Positions 1 to 11,260 of a stretch of 64,000 nucleotides of DNA are shown one piece after another (positions within the stretch are counted from its first letter, which is position 1; each line of letters opens with the position of its first letter). The notes under the pieces are model-generated. The model did no database searches. It was not told the DNA's origin and saw only the letters and a program-made list of their open reading frames with translations. Source of the DNA: Thelonectria olida (taxonomy: Eukaryota > Ascomycota > Sordariomycetes > Hypocreales > Nectriaceae); NCBI GenBank assembly GCA_020736575.1, contig JAGPYM010000025.1, positions 496,001 to 560,000 on the forward strand. The letters are read 5' to 3'. A program made the translations under genes and the position numbers.

Positions 1-715
1 TGGCGTCGATCTCGTCAAAGCTGACCTCATCACTGGCAATGGAGAGAGCTTGGTTCCGGACACCAAGCGCGTCGGGTCTGATGAAACTCTCAGCCGCCCA
101 TCTGCCAATGTCTTTTGTCACTGTTACTTGCATCTTCTTTCCCTTCATGTTTTCTCTCCAGCCAGTCATGCAAAGCTGGCCGGGAAACCCCCACCAGGCG
201 TTGTCGGCAAACCACGTTGGACGGATGATTGTGTAATCCATTTTTGTCTCCCCTGGGCCACAGATGCTCTTCAGATGCTTCTCGATAAGGAACTTGTCGG
301 AGAATGTCTTGCAATAAGACGGATCTCGGTCACTGAGTTCGCGACCACCACGGTCGACAGAAGAGTACACAAAGTAGGGGACGCCATGAGCGACGGCAGC
401 GTCGATGAATGTTTTTGCGTCTGACAGCTCGGTCGGTCCATGGGCCTGGGCGAGAAAAACGCCGGTCTTGCTAACGATGCCCTTGTCGAGCTGCTGGAAA
501 ATTGCCTCAGAGTTGCTCAAGTCGCCAGAGAGAATATGGATTCCTTTGTATTCTTCCTCCAGCTTCTTGGCTCCTAGACCGGTCGGTTGACGAGATATGG
601 CGTAAACTTGGTTCGGTTGAATCTTGACTGTAGGGTGTGACAGCAGGGCATTCACAACTGCGCCGCCCTGACGGCCAGTGGCCCCCGCGATGAGGTAGAA
701 CTGGAACGTTGACAT
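1..715 (-). CDS. NmrA-like NAD(P)-binding protein, C-terminus off the left edge
   Basis: Reading down from ATG at 715, one frame stays open to base 1, giving at least 238 residues with no stop, so the gene is cut by the window edge. Residues 9-15 read GATGRQGG, the dinucleotide-binding turn of NmrA/HSCARG-type atypical short-chain dehydrogenases. Further in, VYSSVDRGG and TIIRPTWFADNAWWG are typical of this family, which either senses the NADP(H) state or reduces small ketones. No intron is needed. It belongs to a different subgroup from the three NmrA-like paralogues at 38.5-54.5 kb, which begin MVNVAV or MVTIAV. Substrate is unknown. The family call is firm, the function is not. Confidence 0.85.
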   Translation of the reverse strand, partial: MSTFQFYLIAGATGRQGGAVVNALLSHPTVKIQPNQVYAISRQPTGLGAKKLEEEYKGIHILSGDLSNSEAIFQQLDKGIVSKTGVFLAQAHGPTELSDAKTFIDAAVAHGVPYFVYSSVDRGGRELSDRDPSYCKTFSDKFLIEKHLKSICGPGETKMDYTIIRPTWFADNAWWGFPGQLCMTGWRENMKGKKMQVTVTKDIGRWAAESFIRPDALGVRNQALSIASDEVSFDEIDA

Positions 716-1580
716 GTTGCGACGACGGACAAGATTGAAGAGAGTCCTGTATTCGAGTGTGGTTGTTCATTTTTGTGAGCGTCTATCATTGCGGTTATTT
801 ATACGGGCTCTCAGATGCTAATCGGGGTTGCAACAATGACGTGAAGGCTTCCTCGAAGAGACGTCTGCAGCGACAGCCCAGCGTTAATTCTCCAGGCAGA
901 AAGGGCTTGCCGCGCGCGTATCTGATGTCAATAAAGAATCTTTATTGAAATGAATAGCGAAGTCTGGAATTATCCCTGTTGACGTAAGCCCTCTCGCGCG
1001 CGCGTGTGGTTGCTAAGGATTTTTCGCGCGCGGTACCTTAGTAAGGTCAGCAGCGTTCGTTTGGGGCAGATGGAAGAACTGCCAGATCCCAAATGGTGAC
1101 TACTTGAGACTTTCAAGTAATTAATACCTATTTGAAAAATGCCAAGAGTATTACGCTAGTCGGGAACCAAAAGGACTACTAGAGAGACAATTCTGAAACG
1201 GAATGTGCTGGGCTACACTCACTCTCATGGCCTTGAGGATCAATGCAAGCAAGGTAGCCGCCAATTCGTGGTACATACGCAGTTATCACCGTCTGGAGAC
1301 TGAGAGGTCGAACTGATTAAGGACTTCGTACTTTGAATAGCTCCATGTCACTACGGAAACGGCATGATAAAACAGTTTTTGGTATAATAATTTACCACGG
1401 CATTCTCAACCTGGATGCCAAGCTACAGCGGAGTCGATACACATACGGGCATGAGAATTGAAGCTGGTCAAGACCAGGAACCAAACGTTGTCATACTAAC
1501 GAGCTAAGATACCAAAGCGTCTGAAACATTCCAAAGTCTTTCTCTCTCAATCTTGGACCTGCGCGGCAAAAATCAACTGT
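716..1580. other. Intergenic region with three CGCGCG tracts
   Basis: No gene is supported here. Alternating CG runs occur at about 911-918, 995-1004 and 1025-1032, all upstream of the NmrA-like gene that starts at 715. A TGACGT core lies at about 834 and TGACGTAA at about 980. These could be promoter elements but nothing proves it. Confidence 0.4.
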
Positions 1581-2980
1581 TCAATCCTTCCGAACATAGA
1601 TGACAATGTCTCCAAAACGCTGATTGCTAGGCGGAAATTCGTGCATGTCGTAGCCCTCAACTAGCTCCCGTGTGCGAGGAGAATCTTGGTCTGTTGTCCA
1701 TGGCCTGCTTATCCTAATTAGTATACACTAGATATTGATGAGAGACATCGGGATCACTCAAACTCACACACACAGCGAGTCTTCTCCCCTACCATTACTG
1801 ATGGTCCATTCCGAGCTCTCCTCTGAAAGCGGCCTGACCTTGTTCCAGATCAAAACTGCAGGCCTTGCAATATCGGCAACCACCTGCTTGACGGGAACGT
1901 CGGGGGAACAGCTCATCACGACCGTATCGTCGTCGACATGGGTAAACCCAAGGGCACCAAGCCCGCCTACTACCTCGAAGCCCACCTCTGTTAGTACCTG
2001 CTTTGATTCTGGTGTGTAGGCGGGGTCTTGGACGAGAACAGGAAGGGGCTCGGTGCCGATGAGCTCCCCAAACAGGGTCGCGAGGGTGAGTGCTGCGGCA
2101 TGTTGAGTCATTGAGCGGCGAAGTGGCAGCCCATCTGCGGCAGGGATGGTGTCGTATTCCCATGCTCTTTCCAGGTCCCCGAGTGCAAAGCAAACCATCC
2201 TCTTGATAGTCTTGGGGATGTTGATGTCTTTTCTGAGAGCATCCGCCAGCTGGTCGCATGCAGCGCTCTGAGTCCAGTTGCGCTGTGATTCATCCCACGC
2301 AGCTTTCAACTCAGGGTATTCGACAGTCGAAGATATTATATCTGTGTAGAATAAATTCACGGCGCAAGTGTACTTTGCCTGCACTGCCTTGAGGTCCTCT
2401 TCACAGTCGTCTTCGAGGTCTCCAGCATTGAAGCGCATATACTGGTAAATCTCAAACCCGATGGTATGTCTGCGTCGATTCGCGTTCTGTTAGCTTTCTG
2501 GCTGTCCTTGGAGTTGGAAATTCCAAAGGACGATGGGTCGATATGCTCTGAAACTTCTGATGTAATACACTTACGTCCATTCCTTACTATCATGAAGTGA
2601 CCTGTTCCTCGGTGGGAAAGGGACGCTTCTGTTTATCGAGTTCCCATTCACTATCAAGTGAGAGAGGGTTAGAGCGGAATAATAACTAAGCCGAGATGAA
2701 AAAGGATCGGAATCCACGTACTGCTACGAATCTTGACGGAGGCGGGCTGCGGGGCCTTTGCCAGCTCTTCTTCAATCTCGAGGAACATATCTTTGGTCCA
2801 TAGCTTGGCACCGGCAGCATACAGATCGTCGATATACTGCATTAACTCACTGCCACGTTGACCGATTTTGCGTTGCTGTATGCTGTCGAGCCGATCCCGC
2901 GCCGTCCTCCTCGGAGGCAGATCTACGAGCTCGTCGGAGTCGTAACCTCCCAAGCTATCATCCATAGAAGAACGCGACAT
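1581..2980 (-). CDS. SRR1-like domain protein
   Basis: Four exons can be joined: 2722-2980, 2575-2650, 1768-2469 and 1581-1704, all with GT..AG introns (branch sites GCTAACA and ACTAATT), giving 386 residues. The large third exon (GFEIYQYMRFNAGDLEDD, then ALGDLERAW, then a VQDPAYTPESKQVL stretch) and the last exon (ELVEGYDMHEFPP, ending FGDIVIYVRKD) fit the fungal SRR1-like domain family, whose plant founder is linked to clock and stress signalling; the fungal role is unknown. Oddity: in the literal splice, exon 2 reads MNGNSINRS and so on, while the next frame reads EWELDKQKRPFPTEEQVTS, which looks more like protein. See findings. The domain call is good, exon 2 is uncertain. Confidence 0.75.
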
Positions 2981-3522
2981 GATGGATGGGTCAGGAAGAA
3001 GTAGAGGGCCTGGTTTGTCAGTCGAGTATGCGAAAGCTGGGATTCAACCCTGCTGTTATCTTGCTGACGATGAGGGGTTGAAGAGCAAACCTGCATGAAA
3101 TGTGTTGGGCGTACGGATTACAGGCAGCAGTGCAGCCGGAGTTTCAATCGGGCCGTTATGCAGTCAGCTGTCCAGTTGGTGAGACTTCCAAACATCAGCT
3201 CACATGGGAATCCTTTATCTGCCTTTCCAGCCCAAGTTTATGATTCTAAATCTGGAGTGTAACGTGGACTCCGGCTCGACGCCGACACCGGCCCGAGCTG
3301 ACAAAGTCGGTTGCACCTATTCATCTGTAGTAGGAAGTTGGGTGGGGTGTTGTCACCTCTCGCTGCTACGGTTGTGATGTCTCATCGAGTGGCATTTCCT
3401 TGTTCTTACTTTCCCTGGAGTACTAAGGTATAGCATCAAACACGAAGCAAGGTATACCATTTCTACTTCTTTCGCGAATATGTACTCAGACACTGCCTAG
3501 GTAAAGTGAAAGGATCCAACAA
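2981..3522. other. Intergenic region, nothing recognised
   Basis: This is the shared space between the start of the SRR1-like gene and the 3' end of the ankyrin gene. No coding frame, repeat or RNA gene was recognised. Confidence 0.4.
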
Positions 3523-6333
3523 TTAAACCCGAAGCTGTTGAAATGCCTTCTCCATAAAGATTTGTTCCACTTCCCTATTTCCCTTCGAGATGGCCAGATC
3601 AAGTGGCGTTCTCCCATTGTTATTCTTAAGGTTCCGATTTGCTCCGGCTCGTAATAGAGATTGAACAATGTCGATGTGATTCTCGTAGGCAGCAGTATGC
3701 AAAGGTGTCCATCCTTCTTCTTGCGGAATGTTGGGATTAGCTCCCGACGAGAGCAGGTATTGCACGGCGGTTGCACTGCCATGGTTTGCTGCCAAGTTCA
3801 AAGGAGTCCACCCCACGCTCGTCTGGATCGACGTCTCGCGGTCATGTGCCAGCAGGACTTGTATCACATCCACATGGTTCTTCTTCGCTGCTACATGTAA
3901 CGGCGTCCAGCTGCTGCTGTTCGGAGCTCTGATGTTGGCACCACGCGCAAGTAGCATCTTGACCGTTTCTGGATATCCTTCGCCTGCTGCAACACCTAAC
4001 GGCGTCCATCCGCTGTCGTTGCGTGTTTCAATATCCGTCTTTCTATCCAGAAGAGCTTCCACCACTTGGCTGTGCCCATTCCCCGCCGCAGAGGTTATGG
4101 CAGCCCAGCCATCGTTACTCCGAACGTCAAGAGGTGCGCCCTTCCTTAACAACATCCGCACAATCTCTAGGTGACCGTTGCACGAGGCTGAATGCAGCGG
4201 GGTCATTCCTTCGTCATTTTGGGTAGCCACTGTTGCCCCAAACGCGAGTAGACTTCGCACAATGTCGACGTGCCCGCGGTTAGATGCAGTATGCAGTGGA
4301 GTCCATTTGTCGTTGTTTGCTTTGTTCACATCTGCCCCAAACTCGAGCAGTGACATAACAGTTTCTTTGGACCCGCATAGTACGGCTGTGTAGAGTGGTG
4401 AGTGGCCTCGCTTGTCAGCTAAGTCCTTGTCCGCCCCAGCTTGCAGTAATGCTTTTACCATTTCAACGTTGCTCTCGCTGGCTGCCGAGTTCAAGGGTGT
4501 CCAGCTGTTCGTGTTTGGTATGCGAGGATCGGCATCTCGCTGTAGAAGTACCTTTACTACTTCGGTGTGGTTCTCATTGGCAGCTGCATTGAGTGGTGTC
4601 CAGTGACCTTCTCCTGCAGCTATCGATGAGTCTGCTCCGTGATCGAGGAGAACCCTCACCACTTCTGTGTGACCACCATTGGCAGCAAGGTACAACGGTG
4701 TGCAGCCGATTTTTGTCAAAAGATTGACTCTGGCTCCGTATCGGAGAAGGAGCTTTGTCACTTCAACATGGCCGTTACATGCTGCGCCGTGCAACGCTGT
4801 ATGACCTTTCTTTGAGGCATGGTGAATATCCGCCCCAGATTGCACAAGAAGATTGACCACCTCTGTGTGGCCTTCATCCGCTGCTGTTCCCACTGGAAGC
4901 CATCCAGCTGCATTAGCAATGGCCATGTCAGCTCCTTGGTCGAGTAAGAACTTCACCACATCCACATGTCCATTGCCCGCTGCTGCGTGAATGGGAGTTA
5001 CACGGTGAGCATCATCAGGGTGGAGCGTGTCTTTGTCCACGCCATACTGAAGGAGAATTTGTACCGAACGAAGGTGACCAAACTTGGCTGCACAATAAAT
5101 GGGGGTTTGCCCATCCGTCGACGCAGCATTCATGTTTGCCCCGTAACGCAACAACATCAGCAGAGCGTCCGGTTGGCCGTGGTTAGCCGCTGAGTTGAGC
5201 GGAGTGAAGCCGTGCTCGTTGCCGGATTGATAATCTCCTCCGTGCTGAATGAGGTATTCCAGGCAGTGCAATTGCCCCGTGACAGCGGCCGAGAATGCAG
5301 GGGACTGCCCGTGTTCGCCTGTGCTCAAGATGTCTGCTCCCATTGCGACGAGCCTCTTTAGTTCATCCAAATCGCCTGCTCGAGCTGCCACGTTGAAGGG
5401 TGAAGGCTGAGGTCCATCATCGCTTTCCGCGTCAGACTGTGCATCAAGATCGTCATTCACCGCTTGTGAGTACGACGGGGGAGGAGCAGAGTTCCAGCTG
5501 GGCTCTGCTTGGCTCCAAGAGGTTTGGGGGGGAGGGGCGGCCGCAAAGGAGTAGAAAGACTTGGAGGCTTCAACCAGGCCTTCCATTGCCACGACCATTC
5601 CCTGGCGCTCGGATTCGTCACCGGTGCTTACAAAAGATAACTCTCTCGTAGACTGAACGGCATTCTGAAGATTTTTGATGTTGATATCTAGAACAGCCAG
5701 TCCCGAATGGATCTCTTGTGGAGGGGCATGTCTTAGAAGCGCGGTACACCTATTGAGTTACGGTTAGTATACAAACACAAGGACATAGCTGCTAAGTCTC
5801 TTGAATTAGAGAGACACCCAGCCTCAAACTGACATTCTCATCATACCAGCGGCGACTTTCAACGCCATGTGATGGGCCTGGACACGTCTGCGGTAATTGG
5901 ATATGGCTTTGATTTGCCGACCCAGCGCCCACGCCTTTGCACCAAGTCCCATGAGACCGCCTCTGCGTCCGCTATTCATAACAGGGAGCATCTTTTCCTT
6001 TAGCCCCTGCAACGTGCTTGCAGTGCTATGTAGATTGTTTTGAACATTCGGCCACATGCCCAAGCCGGCAGATGGATGTATCATGAAGACGGACGAACTG
6101 GATCTCCAAGTGAGGTTGATCTCATCCAATGTCTGAGAGGCATAATGGAGGTCCCATCCCAAACCCGCGATGGTCGAATCTTCGTCCGGGACTCCCTCCT
6201 GGGAAAGCTGATTTGTGAAGGTGACGAGCTACGATGGATTAATATATCATCTCGAGCAGTCAAAAGCGATTGTTACCTCGTAACAGGATGCCCTCAGAGC
6301 AGCTGAGCTCCCTGCAATCGACAACGGATCCAT
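3523..6333 (-). CDS. Ankyrin-repeat protein with STAND-type N-terminal domain, 892 aa
   Basis: Exons 6277-6333, 5834-6228 and 3523-5749 join in frame (introns GTAACA..TAG and GTCAGT..TAG) to 892 residues. The first exon begins MDPLSIAGSSAALRASC, the hallmark start of the helical N-terminal domain found on fungal STAND/NLR proteins, followed by a helical stretch to about residue 200. Residues from about 260 to the end hold about 19 ankyrin repeats, most with TPLH or TPLN followed by AA and a GADxN turn. No NACHT or NB-ARC nucleotide-binding domain lies between them, so this is a death-effector-like N-terminus joined directly to a ligand-sensing repeat array. The first donor, after TACGAG, and the ATG at 6333 are well supported. 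Partner and signal are unknown. Confidence 0.85.
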
Positions 6334-6949
6334 GGTCTTGGAGTGCTCTTGGGATTTGTTCCAAGCTGATGGAATCGTGAAAAATCTTTCAAAATGGGAA
6401 ATAGGAGATGCAGCGACGTTTAATTAATCCTGTCGCGGGTGGGGTGACGCGGGTTGAGTTAGACCGTGCTTATGATGGCGATTCAAGGCGAACGAAGATC
6501 GACACTTGGACAGCGCCGTATTAAAGCTCCTAAGTCGGATGTTTTCGCAAGGGACTAACTAGCTAAATTACTACACTTGAGTCGCAAACTGTTTCAGGTT
6601 TCTGCCTTTGTGAAGGAGACATGCCGATTTCCTGTCCTTGTCCAGCATCCCTGCACAGCTTTCGCAAACTATCATCACGACCTGGGTCTCGAGTTGACCT
6701 TGATAGCTTAAGCAATCTTCATACACGAGGTGAAGGTGCCTTTCTCTGTTGGTCAGATTAATTCCAGACCATAGCTTGATTGTACTCGCTCAGAAATATC
6801 GGCCAAGGCCTCAAGAGAGAGGCATACCGCACAATTTGGGATGCAGGTCTCGTCTGGAGACATCATCGAAGACTATGAGATTTGTGTCTTCTTCCACAGG
6901 TTTTGAGGTCGGATAACATGAAGTGAGTAATTAAGACCACCAACGCGTC
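6334..6949. other. Intergenic region, nothing recognised
   Basis: This stretch is upstream of the ankyrin gene and downstream of the oxidoreductase gene. I see no coding frame beyond chance and no repeat. Confidence 0.4.
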
Positions 6950-8011
6950 TCACTCTAAAACAACAACCATTTTCGCTCCCCCGCCTCCTTTCTCCATCAT
7001 CCGATGGGCCTCTTGGATCTCGTCAAGCCTGAACACGTTAATGGGTACCTTGAGCCTTCCAGCCTCCACATCCTTCAACAAGTCCTCAAGCGGAACAGAG
7101 TGGAGGTCTTCGATGCCTCCGCCATAAGCACAGAGTCTGACACGGTTTGGAAGTCCCAAGAAAAATGGCGAGAACCCTTCCATCGTCCAAGGACCGCCGC
7201 TCTGGTTGCCGACGCAGCAGACGGTGCCCTTTTGAGTGGCACAGAGAATGCTGTCCCTCAATGCTGATGTTCCGACCAGTTCCACCACTCTGTGGAAGCC
7301 ACCTCGGCCTTTAAGAGAGTCGGAAATGTTGCCATTGTCGACGAAGACTTCGTCTGCCCCGGCGTGCTTGAGGAGTTGGATCCTGTCGCTACTGCGAGTG
7401 GTCGCTGCGACATGAGATGCTCCCAGTTTACGCGCCAACTGTATAGCGCAGAGCCCGATGGAACTGGTTGCTCCGCGGATCAACACGGTATCGCCCGGTT
7501 GCACATCCAGCCCAGCTGTAAGTGCGCCCCAAGTGGCTTGCAGCATCTCGGGAAGGGCGGAGAGTTGGGCCACGGAAAGGGATGTTGGGGGCACTTCCCG
7601 GATGTTTTCGATCGCAACACAAGTGTATTCGGCATATGATCCAGGCATGAATCGGCCTAGGCCGCCCATGCAAGTAAAGACCCTGGTGCCGATTGGGACA
7701 GGTTGAGTTGTCTCAGATACATGGCAGCCAGCGATGATGCCAAAGCATTCGATTCCGAGGATTTGAGGGAAAGCTATGTGGCCTTGACCGAGACGAGAGA
7801 GCATTTCTATTGTTAAAAATGTTAGAATGGTACATCAGCTCAGTAACTATTTGGCTGGTTTCATACCGCCACGGTTCAAGCCGAAGCCTAGAACTTTGAT
7901 GAGGACCTGGCCGAGTTGAGGTGTCGGCAAAGGGATCCGATGTTCGACGAGCGTAGAAGGAGGGCCTTCGCGTTCGCAAATGACGGCTCTCATGGTCTTG
8001 GGAAGCGACAT
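6950..8011 (-). CDS. Quinone-oxidoreductase-like MDR enzyme
   Basis: Exons 7867-8011 and 6950-7806 join through a GTATGA..TAG intron to 333 residues. It is a medium-chain dehydrogenase/reductase: N-terminal GroES-like fold with GIECFG, then a Rossmann domain with GATSSIGLCAIQLARKLGA and an FVDNGNISD segment. The catalytic-zinc pattern of alcohol dehydrogenases is missing, so a zinc-free, NADPH-dependent quinone or enone reductase is most likely. The start at 8011 (MSLPKTMRAVI) was chosen because families of this type begin there. The frame stays open to an ATG at 8248, but the extra residues are low-complexity and probably 5' untranslated. No partner gene is evident. Confidence 0.85.
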
Positions 8012-8523
8012 GGTTGTGGCAGGTGTGGCGTTTGGAGTTGGAAGTCTATGAGTGTTGTGATGCCGAACCCGACGTTGGGTCGACACAGTCCTTTTATCAT
8101 TCTCCTTTCCTGAATTCGCCTTTTGAGACGCCCGTCTTGAACTGTCGGGAGTGAAGGCTCCGTTGACATTTCGGAGACGGAGAACGGCCATGTTCATCGG
8201 ATTTATGTCTTCGGGGGACGCCATCGCCCGTAAAGCCGACACCTCCACCCTGCCCCGATCCGTGAGGGCTCCCTAACATTGCCACTTTAGTTCCATAGGT
8301 ACCTGGACCAAGACTTGATATCACTGGGTTTCAAGATAATGGTTGCTATTCTTATGAATTCTTCCTTACTATCATAAAACTTGAAAACCAGACTTGACAT
8401 CTTACAAGAGCCTAATGTCACAGGTAGATCCAATCTGAGCCGCTTTTGCTCTTACATCTGTCCCATCACATTTTCGCGTCCAATCCCGTTACTATTCTAC
8501 ACACTCAGAAGAGTTTAGTTATC

Positions 8524-8788
8524 TCAGCCGACGCGATTGGCTGTGGACCAGCGAGCTGCCGGAGCAGGAAGATAGGTTTCGACCTCGACGGCGGGGATTT
8601 CAGCCAGGGTCGTGGCAGTTGCGTTGGAATCGACAGAGCGGCGCTGCTGTCGCTCGGTTCGCTGGTCCATTACTCGTCTCGATGCTTTGACGGCGGGTGA
8701 AGTCAGGGAGAATCTGCGCTTGGAGCTGTCAAATGGGTTAGCTGGTTTTGGACAGGACTGGATCGCGGGGACCGTACAAGATAGCCAT
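8524..8788 (-). CDS. Small spliced hypothetical protein, 70 aa
   Basis: Two exons, 8778-8788 and 8524-8725, join through a 52-nt intron that has GTACGG at the donor, GCTAACC as branch site and ACAG at the acceptor. The product of 70 residues starts MAIFSKRRFSLTSPAVKASRR, is basic in the first half and ends with a Pro/Ala-rich tail. It matches no family I know. Support comes from good splice signals and the clean ATG-to-TGA frame after splicing; the protein is too short for certainty. It lies between the MDR and GH16 genes on the same strand. Confidence 0.4.
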
Positions 8789-9287
8789 GGTGATTTTGTA
8801 GTGAGGTTACTGAAGATGATGATTCAAGGTTGATTTTGAAAATGAGATTTGGAGTTTGTGGTGGTGGTGAAATTGAGCCGCACGGGAACAAAGGCTGCAA
8901 TTTATAGACAAGGCCTATGATGATCCATCCCATTTCAGCGACACTCATGTTCGTGAGGATGAGTTTGATCTTCAGCCGATTTCTACTTTTCTAGGCTCCC
9001 AAGTTTCTCGTCTTGTCAATGATTGTCGCATGTCCCCAAGCGAAGCGGCGCAGCCCTCCCAGGCTGTCAGCATTGTAAAAGACTTCGAGCGACCTACGTT
9101 TGCCATCTCAGGGTTCATAGGCGTTGTGACATCAGTCGAGTGCGGGATCCTAGTGAGGTTTCCCAACTAGGAACACATCATTCTCACACTGCCACACAAA
9201 TGACGTTGCACCGCGGGTGGCTGACCAAATGAACAGTTTATCCTGGAATATAACCGGCCTATCGAAAGAACAACCTTACTTGTGTTC
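8789..9287. other. Intergenic region, nothing recognised
   Basis: This is the region upstream of the small gene and downstream of the GH16 gene. It contains only short frames on both strands and no repeat that I can see. Confidence 0.35.
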
Positions 9288-10281
9288 TTAATATGTGTTT
9301 CCTTCACGCGTGTTTGCCCAATCACCCTCAAAACGGTTCCAACCTCCATGCTCGGGTTCGCTCGCCAAGAAGAGGGATTGAACGACCATGTCATAATGTC
9401 CATCCGAAGGTGCCTTACCCGCGCAGACATTGCCTCCCATAGCCACGTTGAGCAGGACCGTCATCTCCCTCATGGGCCGTGTGCCCTGCGGAATGGACCC
9501 CTTCATGACGGGCCTGCCGTCGATGTACCAGACCATCCTGCCCTGGCCGGGCTGGCCGTTTGGCTGGTCCCAGACAAAGTCATACCGCACAGGACGGTTG
9601 TGCATGTCATGGATCATGGTGCCCAGGGTGCGATGCTTCTGAGGCTCGTGATGCTGGCCCCAGTGGAGGCATGATTTGTTCTCGTGGTTGCCGTTCCAGG
9701 TTTCGGCAATGTCGATTTCTCCATCCGTGGGCCAGGAGAACGGCTCTTTGGGGAGAAGCCAGAAAGCGGGCCAGATGCCGGTTGCGCAGGGAGAGAGAAT
9801 TACGGCGGTCAGGACGCCTCTGTCGCGGGCGAGGGTTTGTCTGCTGACCAGGCGAGCAGACGTAAATCGCTGCTCCGGGCTTGGAGCAGCATTGTTGGCG
9901 ATGGCTCGGATGACCAGTCTGCCGTCTGGAGTGCTGTTTGCCTGTTAGATGTCGCATCGCTTGACGCTGCGGTGAAGAAGAGACGTACTGAAATGCGTTG
10001 GCGGGATTGGCGGTGTAGTGCTGCAATTCCTGATTCCCCCAACCATTCGTATTCCCCAGCTTCGCGTCCCATTCAACCGTGACGGGCACGTCGGCTTGGA
10101 AACGAGGCTGCCAGTACAGCTGCGGCGGCTGCATCGGCTGCATCGGAGGTCGGTTGTTGGGCACTGGTGGTGGCGGCGGATATGCGTGGTCTTGGCCGTG
10201 TGACTGTCCCTGTTTGTCGGGCTCGCTGATGATTTCGTCAATTTCCTGCTTGAGGCGTTTCAAATGATCTTTCCACCCCAT
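9288..10281 (-). CDS. GH16-family glycoside hydrolase without signal peptide
   Basis: Exons 9989-10281 and 9288-9933 join through a GTACGT..AAACAG intron (phase 2) to 312 residues. The second exon carries the GH16 signature GEIDIAE (nucleophile about E170, acid/base about E175), preceded by GIWPAFWLLP and followed by WDQPNGQ and VLLNVAMGGN, all typical of beta-1,3/1,4-glucanase-like jelly-roll folds. The N-terminus (MGWKDHLKRLKQEIDEI) is a charged helix followed by a Pro-rich linker with PPPPP and PMQPMQPPQ, and there is no secretion signal, so the enzyme may be cytoplasmic or leave by another route. Splicing at an AG only 9 nt earlier would break the frame. Substrate is not certain. Confidence 0.85.
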
Positions 10282-11260
10282 TGTGAGTTAGGTCTGTCGT
10301 TTGCTGATTAGTCGTGTTGTTCCTTGAAGCTGTCGTGGTTGAATGCGGCGAAAATTGGACCACGGCCAGTTTTATCATCAGCCATGTTTCCCCGCTCTTT
10401 TTCTCCTTGGGCTCTTGGAGCATTGAGCAATTCATGAGGTGGGATGATGTGGCAGAATCGGTTCACGCGTAATGGCGCTACTTGCTTCACCGTATCAAGA
10501 GGCTGTGCTTCGCAAGCGTTTCGAGGGACTGGACCCACGCCGACGAGGCCTAAGCTAAGATGCTTGATAACTTGGCGGAAGTGCTGTCGTGGATTGTCGC
10601 TCTCGTATTATAGCGGAGAAGCGGCATCTTGCTCGGGCTGCCAAGAGTGGGTGGTGGGAAACGGGGAGACATGGCCGCGAGTAGTTATCTAGGGGCAGTG
10701 CATAGTGGGCAGTAGAACCAAGGAAGGGCTCTTCGTTTTCGCATTAATGGATTGATTGAGGTATTGAACCATAGTCTCAGGATGAGGAGACGACGCATCT
10801 GTTTTCGCTCTACCCTAATCGGAGCAATTCCTCCCTCTGTTTCCCACCAAGATCCTTGTCAGAGATTAGCGACCTAACTCGATGCGCGCGAACCCAGGAA
10901 AAGACGCAGCCCATGCCGTTCTTCCCCAGTAACCGTCAATGTGAGTGTAGCACAACCTCGGTGTAGTAATGACTCGTGCCATTTATAGGCGCTGTCTCGA
11001 TCTTCCGTTGCTTCTTGCCGCGACTCAAACACAATGCTCGTTAGTTCTACTATCAGGTGAAGCTACATGGAGGAGGTTGGAGTGTTGGTAAGCGTAAGCA
11101 AGGAATGCGCTGCAGCATCTAGTCCGAGACAAACCAACCTGAAGTTCCTCTCTCCCTCATCTTTTTTCCTTTCAGGCATCAAAAAACGGCGCAGCGCGTT
11201 GAGCGAACATTCCGCTGCATTGCTGCCCGTCACACAACGACACGCGGCTAGAACCTCATC
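10282..11260. other. Divergent intergenic region of about 980 bp
   Basis: This lies between the GH16 gene (leftward) and the next gene (rightward) and must hold both promoters. A short minus-strand frame at 10308-10538 is open but has no family resemblance. I see nothing else. Confidence 0.4.

Noticed and set aside
9607..9988. Continuation of the GH16 first exon past 9989
   Set aside because: The open frame is Arg/Gln/His junk; splicing at GTACGT restores the GH16 catalytic frame.
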